Made by a program: the position numbers and the translations under genes. DNA of 64,000 nt from Ga0074139 sp964515195. Lineage in GTDB: Bacteria > Bdellovibrionota > Bdellovibrionia > Bdellovibrionales > Bdellovibrionaceae. The notes under the pieces are model-generated. The model saw only the letters and a list, made by a program, of their open reading frames with translations. It searched no databases and was not told the origin of the DNA. Shown here one piece after another: positions 35,591 to 44,028 of this stretch. The stretch is taken from contig CAZETK010000002.1 of NCBI GenBank assembly GCA_964515195.1, positions 40,158 to 104,157 of the forward strand, in the 5' to 3' direction. The stretch's first letter is position 1, and every line of letters begins with the position of its first letter.

Positions 35591-35965
35591 ATGAGGAAGC
35601 CTGTTTTTAAAGAAGCTATTGTCCAAGAACTTCGCAAGCGACTGATTCTGCGTAAAAATGATTTACTCAATCGTCTTCGCCATCAAAGTGAGATCATAAA
35701 AGGCGGTATCGATTTGCGTGGTGATGAAATTGATCAAACAAATGCTGTTATGACTGAAAACACATTACTGAGTTTTCAAAACAGAGTTCGACAAGAACTT
35801 TTAGAAATTGAACAAGCAATTGCAAGAATGGAACAAGGAACCTTCGGAATATGCGAGGAAACAGAAGAGCCCATTGAGGTTGAAAGACTCATGGCGTTGC
35901 CCTGGACACGTTTAAGTATCGAGGGCGCCGAGATTAGAGAGGCAGTGCGAAAAAGATTTGCCTAA
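35591..35965 (+). CDS. DksA/TraR-family protein with degenerate zinc finger
   Basis: The 124-residue protein has the coiled-coil and globular layout of DksA/TraR proteins: helix with RLILRKNDLLNRLRHQ, DEIDQTNAVMTENTLLSF corresponding to the D-x-x-D-x-A-x tip region, then LLEIEQAIARMEQGTFGICEETEEPIEVERLMALPWTRL. The last part aligns with the family zinc finger, but only the first Cys remains; the other three zinc ligands are lost. DksA-type proteins enter the RNA polymerase secondary channel, with or without ppGpp. It is preceded by GGAGGG, and is followed 98 bases later by a paralogue that keeps all four Cys. Confidence 0.85.
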   Translation: MRKPVFKEAIVQELRKRLILRKNDLLNRLRHQSEIIKGGIDLRGDEIDQTNAVMTENTLLSFQNRVRQELLEIEQAIARMEQGTFGICEETEEPIEVERLMALPWTRLSIEGAEIREAVRKRFA

Positions 35966-35967
35966 CA

Positions 35968-36024
35968 TTCGCGCATTCATTTTTTTTTGGTGACATCACC
36001 TATCCGCTTCGTATGATGCGCGAA
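35968..36024. repeat. nested inverted repeats between the two DksA/TraR genes
   Basis: TTCGCGCAT (35968-35976) and ATGCGCGAA (36016-36024) are exact inverted repeats. Inside them lie a nine-T run and GGTGACATCACC (35989-36000), a second palindrome with five-base arms. The first arm plus T-run might terminate the first gene. The region also contains a TATGAT hexamer (36012-36017) that could be the -10 box of the second gene. The nested arrangement could be a structured leader or a double operator. Confidence 0.45.
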
Positions 36025-36063
36025 CATTGATGGTCATTCGGTGAAATCATCCAGGGGGGAAAC

Positions 36064-36423
36064 ATGATGAAATCAACCGAACTACAAGCAATTCGCGAAT
36101 CGCTAATCGCTCAAAAGAGTTCGATATTGAATCGTCATAAAGAATTTAAATCTGAGTCTTTGATCTCCAGTCCTACTGCAGACGAAACAGAGCAGAGCGC
36201 TGTCGAGCAAGATCAAAGTCTGGGTTTACATTTACGCGAAAAAGAGCGCCAGGTTTTGCTTCAAATTGAGAGAGCGCTTAGTAAAATTTTCGACGGGACC
36301 TATGGCCAATGTGAGGCCTGCATGGACCCAATTGGGGTCAAACGATTGCAGGTTCGCCCTTTTACGAATCTCTGTATAGCCTGCATGGAAGAACAGGAAG
36401 CGGGCTCTCCTCTTTATCAATGA
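36064..36423 (+). CDS. DksA/TraR-family transcription factor with intact C4 zinc finger
   Basis: The 119-residue protein keeps the complete zinc finger: C-E-A-C in YGQCEACMDP, then C-I-A-C in NLCIACMEEQE, separated by IGVKRLQVRPFT, as in the family signature. Upstream, ADETEQSAVEQDQSL occupies the position of the acidic tip between the two coiled-coil helices. It should bind the secondary channel of RNA polymerase and tune transcription, for example in the stringent response. It is closely similar in plan to the protein encoded at 35591, so the two likely arose by tandem duplication. The start ATG at 36064 (or the next codon) follows a strong GGGGGG purine tract. Confidence 0.9.
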   Translation: MMKSTELQAIRESLIAQKSSILNRHKEFKSESLISSPTADETEQSAVEQDQSLGLHLREKERQVLLQIERALSKIFDGTYGQCEACMDPIGVKRLQVRPFTNLCIACMEEQEAGSPLYQ

Positions 36424-36459
36424 TTTAAAATCAAAGGTTTACTCACAGGAGGAGGATTT

Positions 36460-36504
36460 CTGACATGGATGTCAGTCTTGTTTAGGGGTGTCTTCTACAC
36501 TCCT
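36460..36504 (+). promoter_or_regulatory. lon leader: six-codon ORF within a hairpin, then a second hairpin
   Basis: AGGAGGAGG at 36447-36455 precedes an ATG at 36465 that opens a six-codon frame (MDVSLV, stop at 36483-36485). The ATG lies inside a perfect inverted repeat, CTGACAT-GG-ATGTCAG (36460-36475). Directly after it, AGGGGTGT and ACACTCCT (36484-36504) form an eight-base stem with one G-U pair and a five-base loop. Together they look like a translated leader upstream of lon. Function is inferred from structure. Confidence 0.4.
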
Positions 36505-36609
36505 GAAAATCCGGACTTTTGAAAGCTTCATTTCTTTAAAGCTATTTATATGGTGCTCCGATCATATCCGTACGTAGTACACCAGCAGGACTTGATCCGG
36601 AGGCACTTT

Positions 36610-39015
36610 ATGAGTTTTGACGACAAGGTTCTCGAAATACCTCAAACGCTCCCTATGCTGCCCATCAGGGACATAGTGGTTTTTCCATATATGATTATTC
36701 CGTTGTTTGTGGGACGAGACAGTTCAATTCGAGCCGTAGAAGAGGCTTTGGCAAAAAACAGATTAATTTTTTTGGCCTCCCAGAAAAATTACAGCGAAGA
36801 GAATCCTACGCCTGAAAGTATTTATGAAACCGGCACCATCGCTATGATCAGACGTATGCGAAAGCTGTCAGATGGTCGCGTGAAGATTTTAATTCAAGGG
36901 GTCTCTAAAGGAAAAATCACTGGTTATTCTAAAAGTAACCCTTACTTTGAGGTATCCGTTGATAAGTTGGAAGATTCTCCTGCTGTGACACCAGATGCGG
37001 AAATTTCTGCACTCATTCGTTCAACAAAAGAATCTATTGAGAAAATTATTGCGCTTAATAAACCGCTGTCTCCTGACATTCTGCTTGTACTAGACGACTT
37101 GACTGATTGTGGTCGTATCGCCGATTTAATTGCCTCCAACATTGGCATTAAAACAACAGAAGCTCAGCGTATCCTTGAGATTACTGATCCCGTGGCGCGA
37201 TTGACGGCCGTGAACGAAATTCTCAAATCTGAAGTTGAGATTCTCCAAGAGCAGAACAGACTCCGCGGCAACAACCCTAAGGATGATCTTTCGAAATCTC
37301 AGCGTGAATACTTTTTACGCGAACAAATGAAGCAAATTAAAAATGAGCTTGGTGAAAGTGATTCGAAGACAGAAGAGATGGACGAGTTACGAAGCAAAGT
37401 CATCGCGGCCGGAATGCCGCCCCAGGTAGAAGCTGAAGCCTTAAAACAGCTGGCGCGGCTTGAGCGCATGCATCCAGACGCCTCTGAGGCGACAATGGTC
37501 AGAACTTATCTAGATTGGATGGTCGATCTACCCTGGAGCCGACAAAGTGACGATGTTATTGATCTTAAAAAATCCAAAGAAATTTTGGACGACGACCATT
37601 ATGAATTAAGTAAAGCTAAAGACCGTATTCTTGAGTTTCTGGCTGTGAGAAAATTAAAATCCGACATGAAAGGCCCTATCCTTTGTTTCGCCGGGCCTCC
37701 TGGGGTTGGTAAGACTTCTCTAGGTAAGTCGATTGCCAGAGCAATGGGACGAGAGTATTTCCGGATTGCTTTAGGCGGCGTAAAAGATGAGGCTGAAATC
37801 CGTGGTCATCGTCGAACCTACGTCGGCGCCATGCCCGGAAAAATTATCCAAGCCATGCGTCAGTCCAAAACCAGGAACCCTGTCATTGTTCTTGATGAGA
37901 TCGACAAATTGGGTTCTGATTTCCGCGGCGATCCTTCTGCCGCAATGTTGGAAGTTTTGGATCCTGAACAAAACTCTACTTTTAGAGACAATTATCTAAA
38001 CGTCGACTTTGACCTCAGCAACGTTCTGTTTATTGCGACCGCTAACGTTGTCGAAAATATTCCACCTGCATTACGAGATCGCATGGAGCTTCTCTATATT
38101 CCAGGTTACACCGAGTCGGATAAGTTGCTTATCACCAAAAAACATCTTATCCCACGACAAGTTAAGAATAATGGGATTACCGATAAACATATCAGCTTTA
38201 CGGATGATGGAATCAGAGGTGTCATTGCAGGATACACACGCGAAGCCGGACTTCGTAACTTGGAGCGAGAAATCGGCTCTGTTTGTCGAAAAGTGGCCAA
38301 GATGGTGGTTATGGGTGAAACAGAATTCTTTGAAGTCAATGAGCTCTCTGTTCCTGAACTTTTAGGTCCACCGCGATTCCTTCGTGACGATAAGCTCATG
38401 GACTCACAGATCGGTATCGTTCAAGGTTTAGCTTGGACACAGGCTGGTGGTGAGGTTCTTGTGGTTGAGGCTTTAAAAATGAAAGGTAAGGGTCATTTAA
38501 CTCTGACCGGACAGCTCGGCGATGTAATGAAAGAATCTGCTCATGCGGCCATGTCCTACGCGAAGGCCCATATGGATGAGCTAGGAATTCCAGAAGACTT
38601 CTTTGAAAAGTTCGATATCCATGTCCATTTACCCGCCGGCGCAATTCCGAAAGATGGGCCTTCGGCTGGTATTACGCTAACGACTGCATTGGTCAGCTTA
38701 ATGACGGACACACCTATACGTCATGACATTGCCATGACCGGTGAGGTAACGCTTCAAGGTCGTGTGCTTCCAGTCGGTGGCATTCGAGAAAAGTGTTTAG
38801 CTGCGCTTAATCAGGGCATCACGGATGTCATCATTCCGATGGCGAATAAGAAGGATTTGACTGATATTCCAAAAGTATTCAAAGACAGGATGAACTTTAT
38901 TCTGGCTGAGAATTTAGATGAAGTCTTTGCGGTGGCCTTCGAAAAAGGAAAAGGTGGTTTGAAAAAAATCCATTCCAAGAGTCCCACAAAGAAGAACAAA
39001 CCTTTGGCAGCTTGA
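36610..39015 (+). CDS. lon: ATP-dependent protease Lon
   Basis: From the ATG at 36610, with GGAGG eight bases upstream, the product is 801 residues, normal for LonA. It has the N-terminal substrate-binding LON domain (PMLPIRDIVVFPYMIIPLFVGR), a helical region, an AAA+ module with Walker A GPPGVGKT at 362-369 and VLDEIDK in Walker B. The protease domain has the catalytic dyad Ser685 (PKDGPSAGIT) and Lys728 (GGIREKCLAA). It degrades misfolded and regulatory proteins in the cytoplasm. A start at 36550 would add 20 residues not typical of the family. Its transcript probably ends at the hairpin at 39110. The C-terminal end is Lys-rich (KSPTKKNK). Confidence 0.97.
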   Translation: MSFDDKVLEIPQTLPMLPIRDIVVFPYMIIPLFVGRDSSIRAVEEALAKNRLIFLASQKNYSEENPTPESIYETGTIAMIRRMRKLSDGRVKILIQGVSKGKITGYSKSNPYFEVSVDKLEDSPAVTPDAEISALIRSTKESIEKIIALNKPLSPDILLVLDDLTDCGRIADLIASNIGIKTTEAQRILEITDPVARLTAVNEILKSEVEILQEQNRLRGNNPKDDLSKSQREYFLREQMKQIKNELGESDSKTEEMDELRSKVIAAGMPPQVEAEALKQLARLERMHPDASEATMVRTYLDWMVDLPWSRQSDDVIDLKKSKEILDDDHYELSKAKDRILEFLAVRKLKSDMKGPILCFAGPPGVGKTSLGKSIARAMGREYFRIALGGVKDEAEIRGHRRTYVGAMPGKIIQAMRQSKTRNPVIVLDEIDKLGSDFRGDPSAAMLEVLDPEQNSTFRDNYLNVDFDLSNVLFIATANVVENIPPALRDRMELLYIPGYTESDKLLITKKHLIPRQVKNNGITDKHISFTDDGIRGVIAGYTREAGLRNLEREIGSVCRKVAKMVVMGETEFFEVNELSVPELLGPPRFLRDDKLMDSQIGIVQGLAWTQAGGEVLVVEALKMKGKGHLTLTGQLGDVMKESAHAAMSYAKAHMDELGIPEDFFEKFDIHVHLPAGAIPKDGPSAGITLTTALVSLMTDTPIRHDIAMTGEVTLQGRVLPVGGIREKCLAALNQGITDVIIPMANKKDLTDIPKVFKDRMNFILAENLDEVFAVAFEKGKGGLKKIHSKSPTKKNKPLAA

Positions 39016-39109
39016 TCGAAGGTTCCACCCTTCATCCAAGTTGACCGAAGACATTCAAGTAACCGGTGTGAAGATACCGGCCCCTAAAAAAGTATAACCT
39101 GCGAAGAAA

Positions 39110-39137
39110 AAAGCCCTGCCGATAGGCGGGGCTTTTC
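39110..39137 (+). terminator. intrinsic terminator downstream of lon
   Basis: AAGCCC(T)GCC, a GATA loop and GGC(G)GGGCTT form a GC-rich stem followed by TTTTCTTATT. A smaller hairpin, CCGGT with ACCGG, lies at 39063-39080. The main one has the classical shape with flanking A and T runs and could also stop transcripts from the other side. Confidence 0.8.
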
Positions 39138-39171
39138 TTATTGATGGTCTTTTTAGTGAGAATTTGGCCAG

Positions 39172-39633
39172 CTACACCCTGATGCCATCTCGCGGTGATA
39201 CCAGGCGTGCCTTAAGTCCTTCGTTTTGACTCTCGAGAACCCGAACCAGGGTCTTAAGATCTGCGACCTCTTCTCGGAGTTGAAGAATCTGCTCCTCTTT
39301 TTCTTGAAGAATTTGTGAATAAGCCTTTTTTAATTCGGTCAAAAGTTTATTAGCTGCCGTTAAAATGGGGCCCTCTGTCCCCCCACTAGGTGGTTGTGGG
39401 GGTTCAAGGTCCTCATCGCGTGTCCCAGAATCCGCCTTCGGGTTCACCTTCAACTCGCTGTTTAGGGAGGGGCGACGGTGTTGGTGGGTATTGGCGGGTT
39501 CATCCAGGAGCAAGTATTTACCATCAATAAATTGGTATTTTATGTCGTTGGTTTTGATTCTGCGCCGTAAGGTACTGACACTGATTCGGTACTTAGTTGA
39601 GTATTCAGTAATCGGTAGCCATTGACCAGACAT
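39172..39633 (-). CDS. small HTH DNA-binding protein with C-terminal coiled coil
   Basis: Residues 1-46 (WLPITEYSTKYRISVSTLRRR then IKYQFIDGKYLLLDE) look like an excisionase/MerR-type winged helix-turn-helix, in which a helix-turn-helix is followed by a short wing. A Pro-, Gly- and acid-rich linker follows (about 50-90). The C-terminal part (about 92-145, LTELKKAYSQILQEKEEQIL and onward) is a long coiled coil that probably makes dimers. It resembles phage or chromosomal small regulators, but no mobile-element genes are near. It is divergent from the patatin gene with 157 bases between, a region with four TAGTC motifs, so autoregulation and control of the lipase are possible. Confidence 0.65.
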   Translation of the reverse strand: MSGQWLPITEYSTKYRISVSTLRRRIKTNDIKYQFIDGKYLLLDEPANTHQHRRPSLNSELKVNPKADSGTRDEDLEPPQPPSGGTEGPILTAANKLLTELKKAYSQILQEKEEQILQLREEVADLKTLVRVLESQNEGLKARLVSPRDGIRV

Positions 39634-39700
39634 AAAACCTGCGACCTTTCTGCTTATTCAAGCTAACATGCCCGACTCTCGTGTCAATATCCACTTGAGT

Positions 39701-39767
39701 ATCTAGTCCTTAGTCGTTATCAGAAATCCTCAGAATAGCTAATATCACGGCTTTAGTCTGGATAGTC
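39701..39767. promoter_or_regulatory. four TAGTC direct repeats between the HTH gene and the patatin gene
   Basis: TAGTC occurs at 39704, 39712, 39755 and 39763 in the same orientation, as two pairs about eight bases apart and about 50 bases between pairs. They lie between divergent genes, one encoding a putative DNA-binding protein. Paired half-sites of this kind suggest operators; the binding protein is not known. Confidence 0.35.
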
Positions 39768-39790
39768 AGGCTTTTCAAAGTCATTTTTGT

Positions 39791-41008
39791 ATGGTCAAAT
39801 TGATGACTATGCAAATTAAGGCAAAAAAGAAGATTGGTTTGGTCCTAAGCGGTGGAGGCATCAAAGCAGCCGCCTTCCACATTGGGGTTTGCCTTGCTTT
39901 AAAAGAGAAGGGCTTTAAATTTGCCGGGGGTAGTCGAGATCTGGTGCGCCACACCTATCCTGAAGGCGACCCCATGATTATCCGTCTTTATGTAGGCTCC
40001 AGTGCTGGCGCCTTTGTCAGTGCTATTTTGTCTTCGGGTTATCAAGTTGAATCTCTTGTGAATGCTTTCCAGCTGGCGATGAAAAGACCGGCCCCCTTTG
40101 GTAGTGAGCACTTGAAAATTCTCAAGCCTTTTTCCTATCGCTATATCTTTAATGTTAATGGCTCGAGTCTCTTAAACTATATTCCTAAAACTCTGTACAA
40201 GGCTTCTTGGCTTGCGGGTGGCATAGAGGCCTTTCTTAAGTCCGGCTTCAAGTTAAATGGTCTTTTCACGACCGGCGGTATCGAACGGTACCTACGAAAA
40301 TATGTGCTCGTAGAAAATGATTTTAGCCGACTTGGTGCGGAGCTTTATATCGTTTCAACCCAATTGAATCATTCCCGAAAAGCCATCTTTGGACCCTTTG
40401 TGGAGTCCACCAAGACAGCCACAACCAAATACATTCACTATGCCAGTATCAGCGAAGCCGTGGCTTGTTCCACGGCCTTACCGCCTGTCTTCGCTCCATA
40501 CGGAATTAAAAAACCAGATGGCAAAACCCTTCATTTTTATGATGGGGAAATTAGGGAAACCCTCTCCGCCCATATTGCCGCCGATCACGGATGTGATTTA
40601 GTGATTTCGTCCTATTCGGTGCAGCCTTATCACTACACCAAAGAGGTCGGAAGCCTGCACCGATTTGGCATTCCTGTTATTCTGAATCAGGCACTTTATC
40701 AGGTAATCCAACAAAAAATAGATCGCCATATAGAGTGGAATGAAAAGCAAAAGGAAATTCACCAGCTAGTAAGTCAGTTCTTTAAAGATGAAGGAATTCC
40801 AGAAATTCAAAGAAAAAAGCTTCTAGCCCGATTAGAAGAACGCATTCATATTCGGCCAGAGGTTGATTACCTCTACATCCACCCACGGGCCCAGAATTCA
40901 GAAATGTTTTTTGCAGATCACTTCAGTCTAAATCCTAAAACGCTGGAAACCATCATGCGCATAGGGTTCAGGTCAGCGCTCCAAAGCCTTAAGGAGTATG
41001 GAGTCTGA
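39791..41008 (+). CDS. patatin-like phospholipase
   Basis: The 405-residue protein has the patatin-family nucleophile elbow GSSAG (LYVGSSAGAFVSAIL), the oxyanion loop GLVLSGGGIKAAAFHIGV near the N-terminus, and a DGE in FYDGEIRETLSAH where the catalytic Asp of the Ser-Asp dyad is expected (usually DGG or DGA). It should be a lipid acyl hydrolase with no signal peptide of its own. A C-terminal helical region (about 300-390) extends beyond the catalytic fold. Three in-frame Met codons (39791, 39803, 39809) precede the conserved part and none has a strong ribosome binding site, so the start is uncertain. In predatory bacteria such enzymes might act on prey membranes, which is inference. Confidence 0.88.
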   Translation: MVKLMTMQIKAKKKIGLVLSGGGIKAAAFHIGVCLALKEKGFKFAGGSRDLVRHTYPEGDPMIIRLYVGSSAGAFVSAILSSGYQVESLVNAFQLAMKRPAPFGSEHLKILKPFSYRYIFNVNGSSLLNYIPKTLYKASWLAGGIEAFLKSGFKLNGLFTTGGIERYLRKYVLVENDFSRLGAELYIVSTQLNHSRKAIFGPFVESTKTATTKYIHYASISEAVACSTALPPVFAPYGIKKPDGKTLHFYDGEIRETLSAHIAADHGCDLVISSYSVQPYHYTKEVGSLHRFGIPVILNQALYQVIQQKIDRHIEWNEKQKEIHQLVSQFFKDEGIPEIQRKKLLARLEERIHIRPEVDYLYIHPRAQNSEMFFADHFSLNPKTLETIMRIGFRSALQSLKEYGV

Positions 41009-41041
41009 CTTTTCGGTAAATTTCTATTGTTGAATAATCAC

Positions 41042-42502
41042 CTAAATAAGGCTGTTTTCCACCAAAGCCAACAGAGGACCTGACACCATACCCAATAAGA
41101 GTGTCAATATCGCTGTTATCACAATCGTAATGGCCGTCGCAAATTGCTGGCTATGGGCGATATCACTATCCCCTTCGTGCATATACATCACAACGATTGG
41201 TCGTAGATAGTAGTAAACACTGATCACAGAGTTGATAACCCCCCAAATCGCTAACCACAATAACCCTTCGCCAATGGCCGCATTAAAAAGGTAAAACTTT
41301 GAAAAGAAACCTATAGAGGGAGGAAGACCTGCTAACGAAAACATGAACACCGCAAAGGATAAAGCTAACATCGGTCTTTTTTTAGCCAATCCGGCCAGGT
41401 CATCCACCTCGATGGAGTGATCTTCGGTTTTTTCCATCATGGAAACCAAGGCAAATGAGCCCACTGTCATCAATGAATAGGCAAATAAATAGAAAATAAC
41501 ACTGGACGCAGCAAAAGAACCATTTCCACTTACACCCGCCGTCAGCAAGCCCACAAAAATATAACCAGAATGAGCGACACTGGAATAAGCCAGCATTCTC
41601 TTCAAGTTGTTCTGAAGAATGGCAGCTGTATTCCCAACAAGCATGGTAATGACACAAAGCCACTGTAAGACCTCAAAAATAGCATCCGATGCAATCAGCG
41701 GCCGCATGGCAATAATACGAAGAAATGCCGCGAACGACACGACCTTCACTGCGGTGGCCATAAATGTCGCATGAGGTGTGGGCGCGCCCTGGTAAACGTC
41801 TGGTGTCCAAGCATGGAAGGGCGCGATCGAAACTTTAAAACAAAATCCGACTAGGATCAAAATAACACCGACAAGGAACAAGGCGTTTGTTTGGATCAGC
41901 TGTACCGTTAGGTCTAACAACCGGATGATATTAGTCTCTCCACTCATCCCGAACACGAAAGAAATTCCAAACAACAAGATGGCCGTAGCAAAGCTTCCTA
42001 AAATGAAATATTTAAATGAGCTTTCTTTGGCCAGGCGCTGTTCATGACTCATTCCGATCATCACGTACAAGGCCAAGGACATAGTCTCGAGTCCAATGAA
42101 GATCATAAGTAAATCCAACGCTGAAATTAAAATCAACATACCTAAAGTTGAGCCTAGAGTTAGAAATATCAATTCGGAAAATTGTGGGCCTCGCGTGGCG
42201 GGGTTTTCGTACATTAGGATCAAAGCGCCCGCACTGGCGGCCAATGCGATCAAACCCGTCCACTGAGTGATACCATCAAAGATTAAAACATCATTAAAGG
42301 CGGTCTGCCCCGTGCCACCAAAAACAACTAAGAGCCCGGCCGAAATTACAATCCCCAAAAGGCCTTGTGTCAGGGTCGCTATTGGTCTTTGCTCAATATT
42401 GCCCTTAAAAATTTTGATCGTTAATGGGATCAATGCGGCTAAAAATATGGCGATCATTGGAGAAATCAGAAGGATATCCCCCATTCCAACTGTGGATTTC
42501 AT
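41042..42502 (-). CDS. nuoN: NADH-quinone oxidoreductase subunit N
   Basis: The 486-residue protein has about 14 membrane helices and the antiporter-like core of NuoN, with the conserved HAWTPDVYQGAPTPHATFMA and AYSSVAHSGYIFVGL segments. It forms one of three proton-pumping modules of the complex I membrane arm. AAGGAGAG lies before the ATG at 42502, and nuoM ends one base upstream. It is the last gene of the nuo cluster, and faces the convergent patatin gene 33 bases away. Confidence 0.96.
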   Translation of the reverse strand: MKSTVGMGDILLISPMIAIFLAALIPLTIKIFKGNIEQRPIATLTQGLLGIVISAGLLVVFGGTGQTAFNDVLIFDGITQWTGLIALAASAGALILMYENPATRGPQFSELIFLTLGSTLGMLILISALDLLMIFIGLETMSLALYVMIGMSHEQRLAKESSFKYFILGSFATAILLFGISFVFGMSGETNIIRLLDLTVQLIQTNALFLVGVILILVGFCFKVSIAPFHAWTPDVYQGAPTPHATFMATAVKVVSFAAFLRIIAMRPLIASDAIFEVLQWLCVITMLVGNTAAILQNNLKRMLAYSSVAHSGYIFVGLLTAGVSGNGSFAASSVIFYLFAYSLMTVGSFALVSMMEKTEDHSIEVDDLAGLAKKRPMLALSFAVFMFSLAGLPPSIGFFSKFYLFNAAIGEGLLWLAIWGVINSVISVYYYLRPIVVMYMHEGDSDIAHSQQFATAITIVITAILTLLLGMVSGPLLALVENSLI

Positions 42503-42503
42503 A

Positions 42504-44024
42504 TTATCGCTCTCCTTTCACGGTGAGCTCATAGGCGGAATTATTCTTAATCAAGTGATCAATGCTGGAGTTTGTCCATCGCAGAAAGTGATTCGGAAAA
42601 ACTCCCATCCAGAAAATTAAAACGACAAATGGAACCATAACCACTACTTCGCGCGCATTAAGATCGAGCAGTGGGTGCTTTTCATCGGCTACCAAGGGCC
42701 CCTTTTGTCCGTAAAAAACCCGCATCACCATCCAAAGCATATAAATGGCGCCAAGAATAACACCAATTACAGCAAAGCTCGCTGCCCATGGTTGCGCTTT
42801 AAAGGTTCCCAAAAGAATCAAAAACTCTCCCACAAAGCCATTTGTCAAAGGCAGTGCAATAGATGCCAATGTTACGATAAAGAAAAATATCGTATAGGTC
42901 GGCATCACAGACGCTAGTCCGCCGTAGCGATTGATTTCGCGCGAATGAGTTCTTTCGTAAATCATTCCTATCAAAATGAACAAGGCTCCTGTGCTAATAC
43001 CATGGCTGAGCATCTGAAATATGGATCCTTGTAGACTCTGAAAGTTAAACGCAAAAAGCCCGATGATCACATACCCCATGTGAGATACCGACGAGTAAGC
43101 GATCAGTTTTTTAATGTCCGGCTGGACCATAGCGACAATTGCCCCGTAGATAATTCCCACCACACCTAGAAGCATAAACATCCAGCTCCAATAAGCTGTG
43201 GCTTCTGGGAAAAGTGGAATTACCCAGCGGATAAACCCGTAGGTTCCCATTTTTAACATAACTGCGGCTAGCACAACCGAACCTGGCGTCGGAGCTTCAA
43301 CGTGAGCATCGGGCAACCATGTGTGAAGCGGAAACATCGGAATTTTAATGGCAAACGCTAGGGCAAAGGCAAAAAACAATAACGTTTGCATACTGAAAAA
43401 ATCATCACCCACAAACGGGATGTTTAATTTGTAAAAATCAAGCAGGCTGGAACTCATCTCACCGAAGGCTTGCTGAGTCAGATACATCATGTAAATGATC
43501 GCGACTAACATCAGAAGTGATCCTGACATAGTATAGATAAAGAACTTCAAGGTCGCATAAATTCGTCGCGCCCCGCCCCACATTCCGATTATGAAATACA
43601 TTGGAATAAGAGAAAGCTCCCAGAATACGTAAAAGAGAATCGCGTCCATCGCCAGAAAGCTTCCCAGCATAGCCGTTTGAAGGATGAAAAATGTGATATG
43701 AAAACCCCTCACGCGATTTTCTATAGACTTCCAACTGGCTAAAATAATCAAAGGCGCCAAAAATGTAGTCAGATGAATAAGCCAGAATGAAATTCCGTCT
43801 ATGCCTAAGAAGTATTGGATTCCAAATCTGCCAATCCAATCATACTTTTCGACAAGCTGAAGTTCCGCCGAGCTGGGATCAAAATATCTGAAAAGCAACA
43901 AACCATACAAAAAGTGTGCAATCGAAAAACCCAAAGCCATGGGGCGTATAGTGCTCTGCTGAGGCCAGATGGCTAAAATCACCGCAAACAAGACAGGTAA
44001 AAATATGAGCGTGCTTAAAATCAT
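42504..44024 (-). CDS. nuoM: NADH-quinone oxidoreductase subunit M
   Basis: The 506-residue protein has about 14 membrane helices with the NuoM signatures FWELSLIPMYFIIGMWGG, PMFPLHTWLPDAHVEAPTPGSVVLAAVMLKMGTYG (contains the conserved Lys) and AYSSVSHMGYVIIGL. It is a Mrp-antiporter-like proton pump subunit. It lies between nuoL, four bases upstream, and nuoN, one base downstream. Confidence 0.96.
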   Translation of the reverse strand: MILSTLIFLPVLFAVILAIWPQQSTIRPMALGFSIAHFLYGLLLFRYFDPSSAELQLVEKYDWIGRFGIQYFLGIDGISFWLIHLTTFLAPLIILASWKSIENRVRGFHITFFILQTAMLGSFLAMDAILFYVFWELSLIPMYFIIGMWGGARRIYATLKFFIYTMSGSLLMLVAIIYMMYLTQQAFGEMSSSLLDFYKLNIPFVGDDFFSMQTLLFFAFALAFAIKIPMFPLHTWLPDAHVEAPTPGSVVLAAVMLKMGTYGFIRWVIPLFPEATAYWSWMFMLLGVVGIIYGAIVAMVQPDIKKLIAYSSVSHMGYVIIGLFAFNFQSLQGSIFQMLSHGISTGALFILIGMIYERTHSREINRYGGLASVMPTYTIFFFIVTLASIALPLTNGFVGEFLILLGTFKAQPWAASFAVIGVILGAIYMLWMVMRVFYGQKGPLVADEKHPLLDLNAREVVVMVPFVVLIFWMGVFPNHFLRWTNSSIDHLIKNNSAYELTVKGER

Positions 44025-44028
44025 TTAC

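Noticed and set aside
35563..35610. Short frame overlapping the start of the first DksA-like gene, as a third leader ORF
   Set aside because: It has only a weak AAGG before its ATG, and the DksA-like gene has its own GGAGGG, so coupling is not needed.
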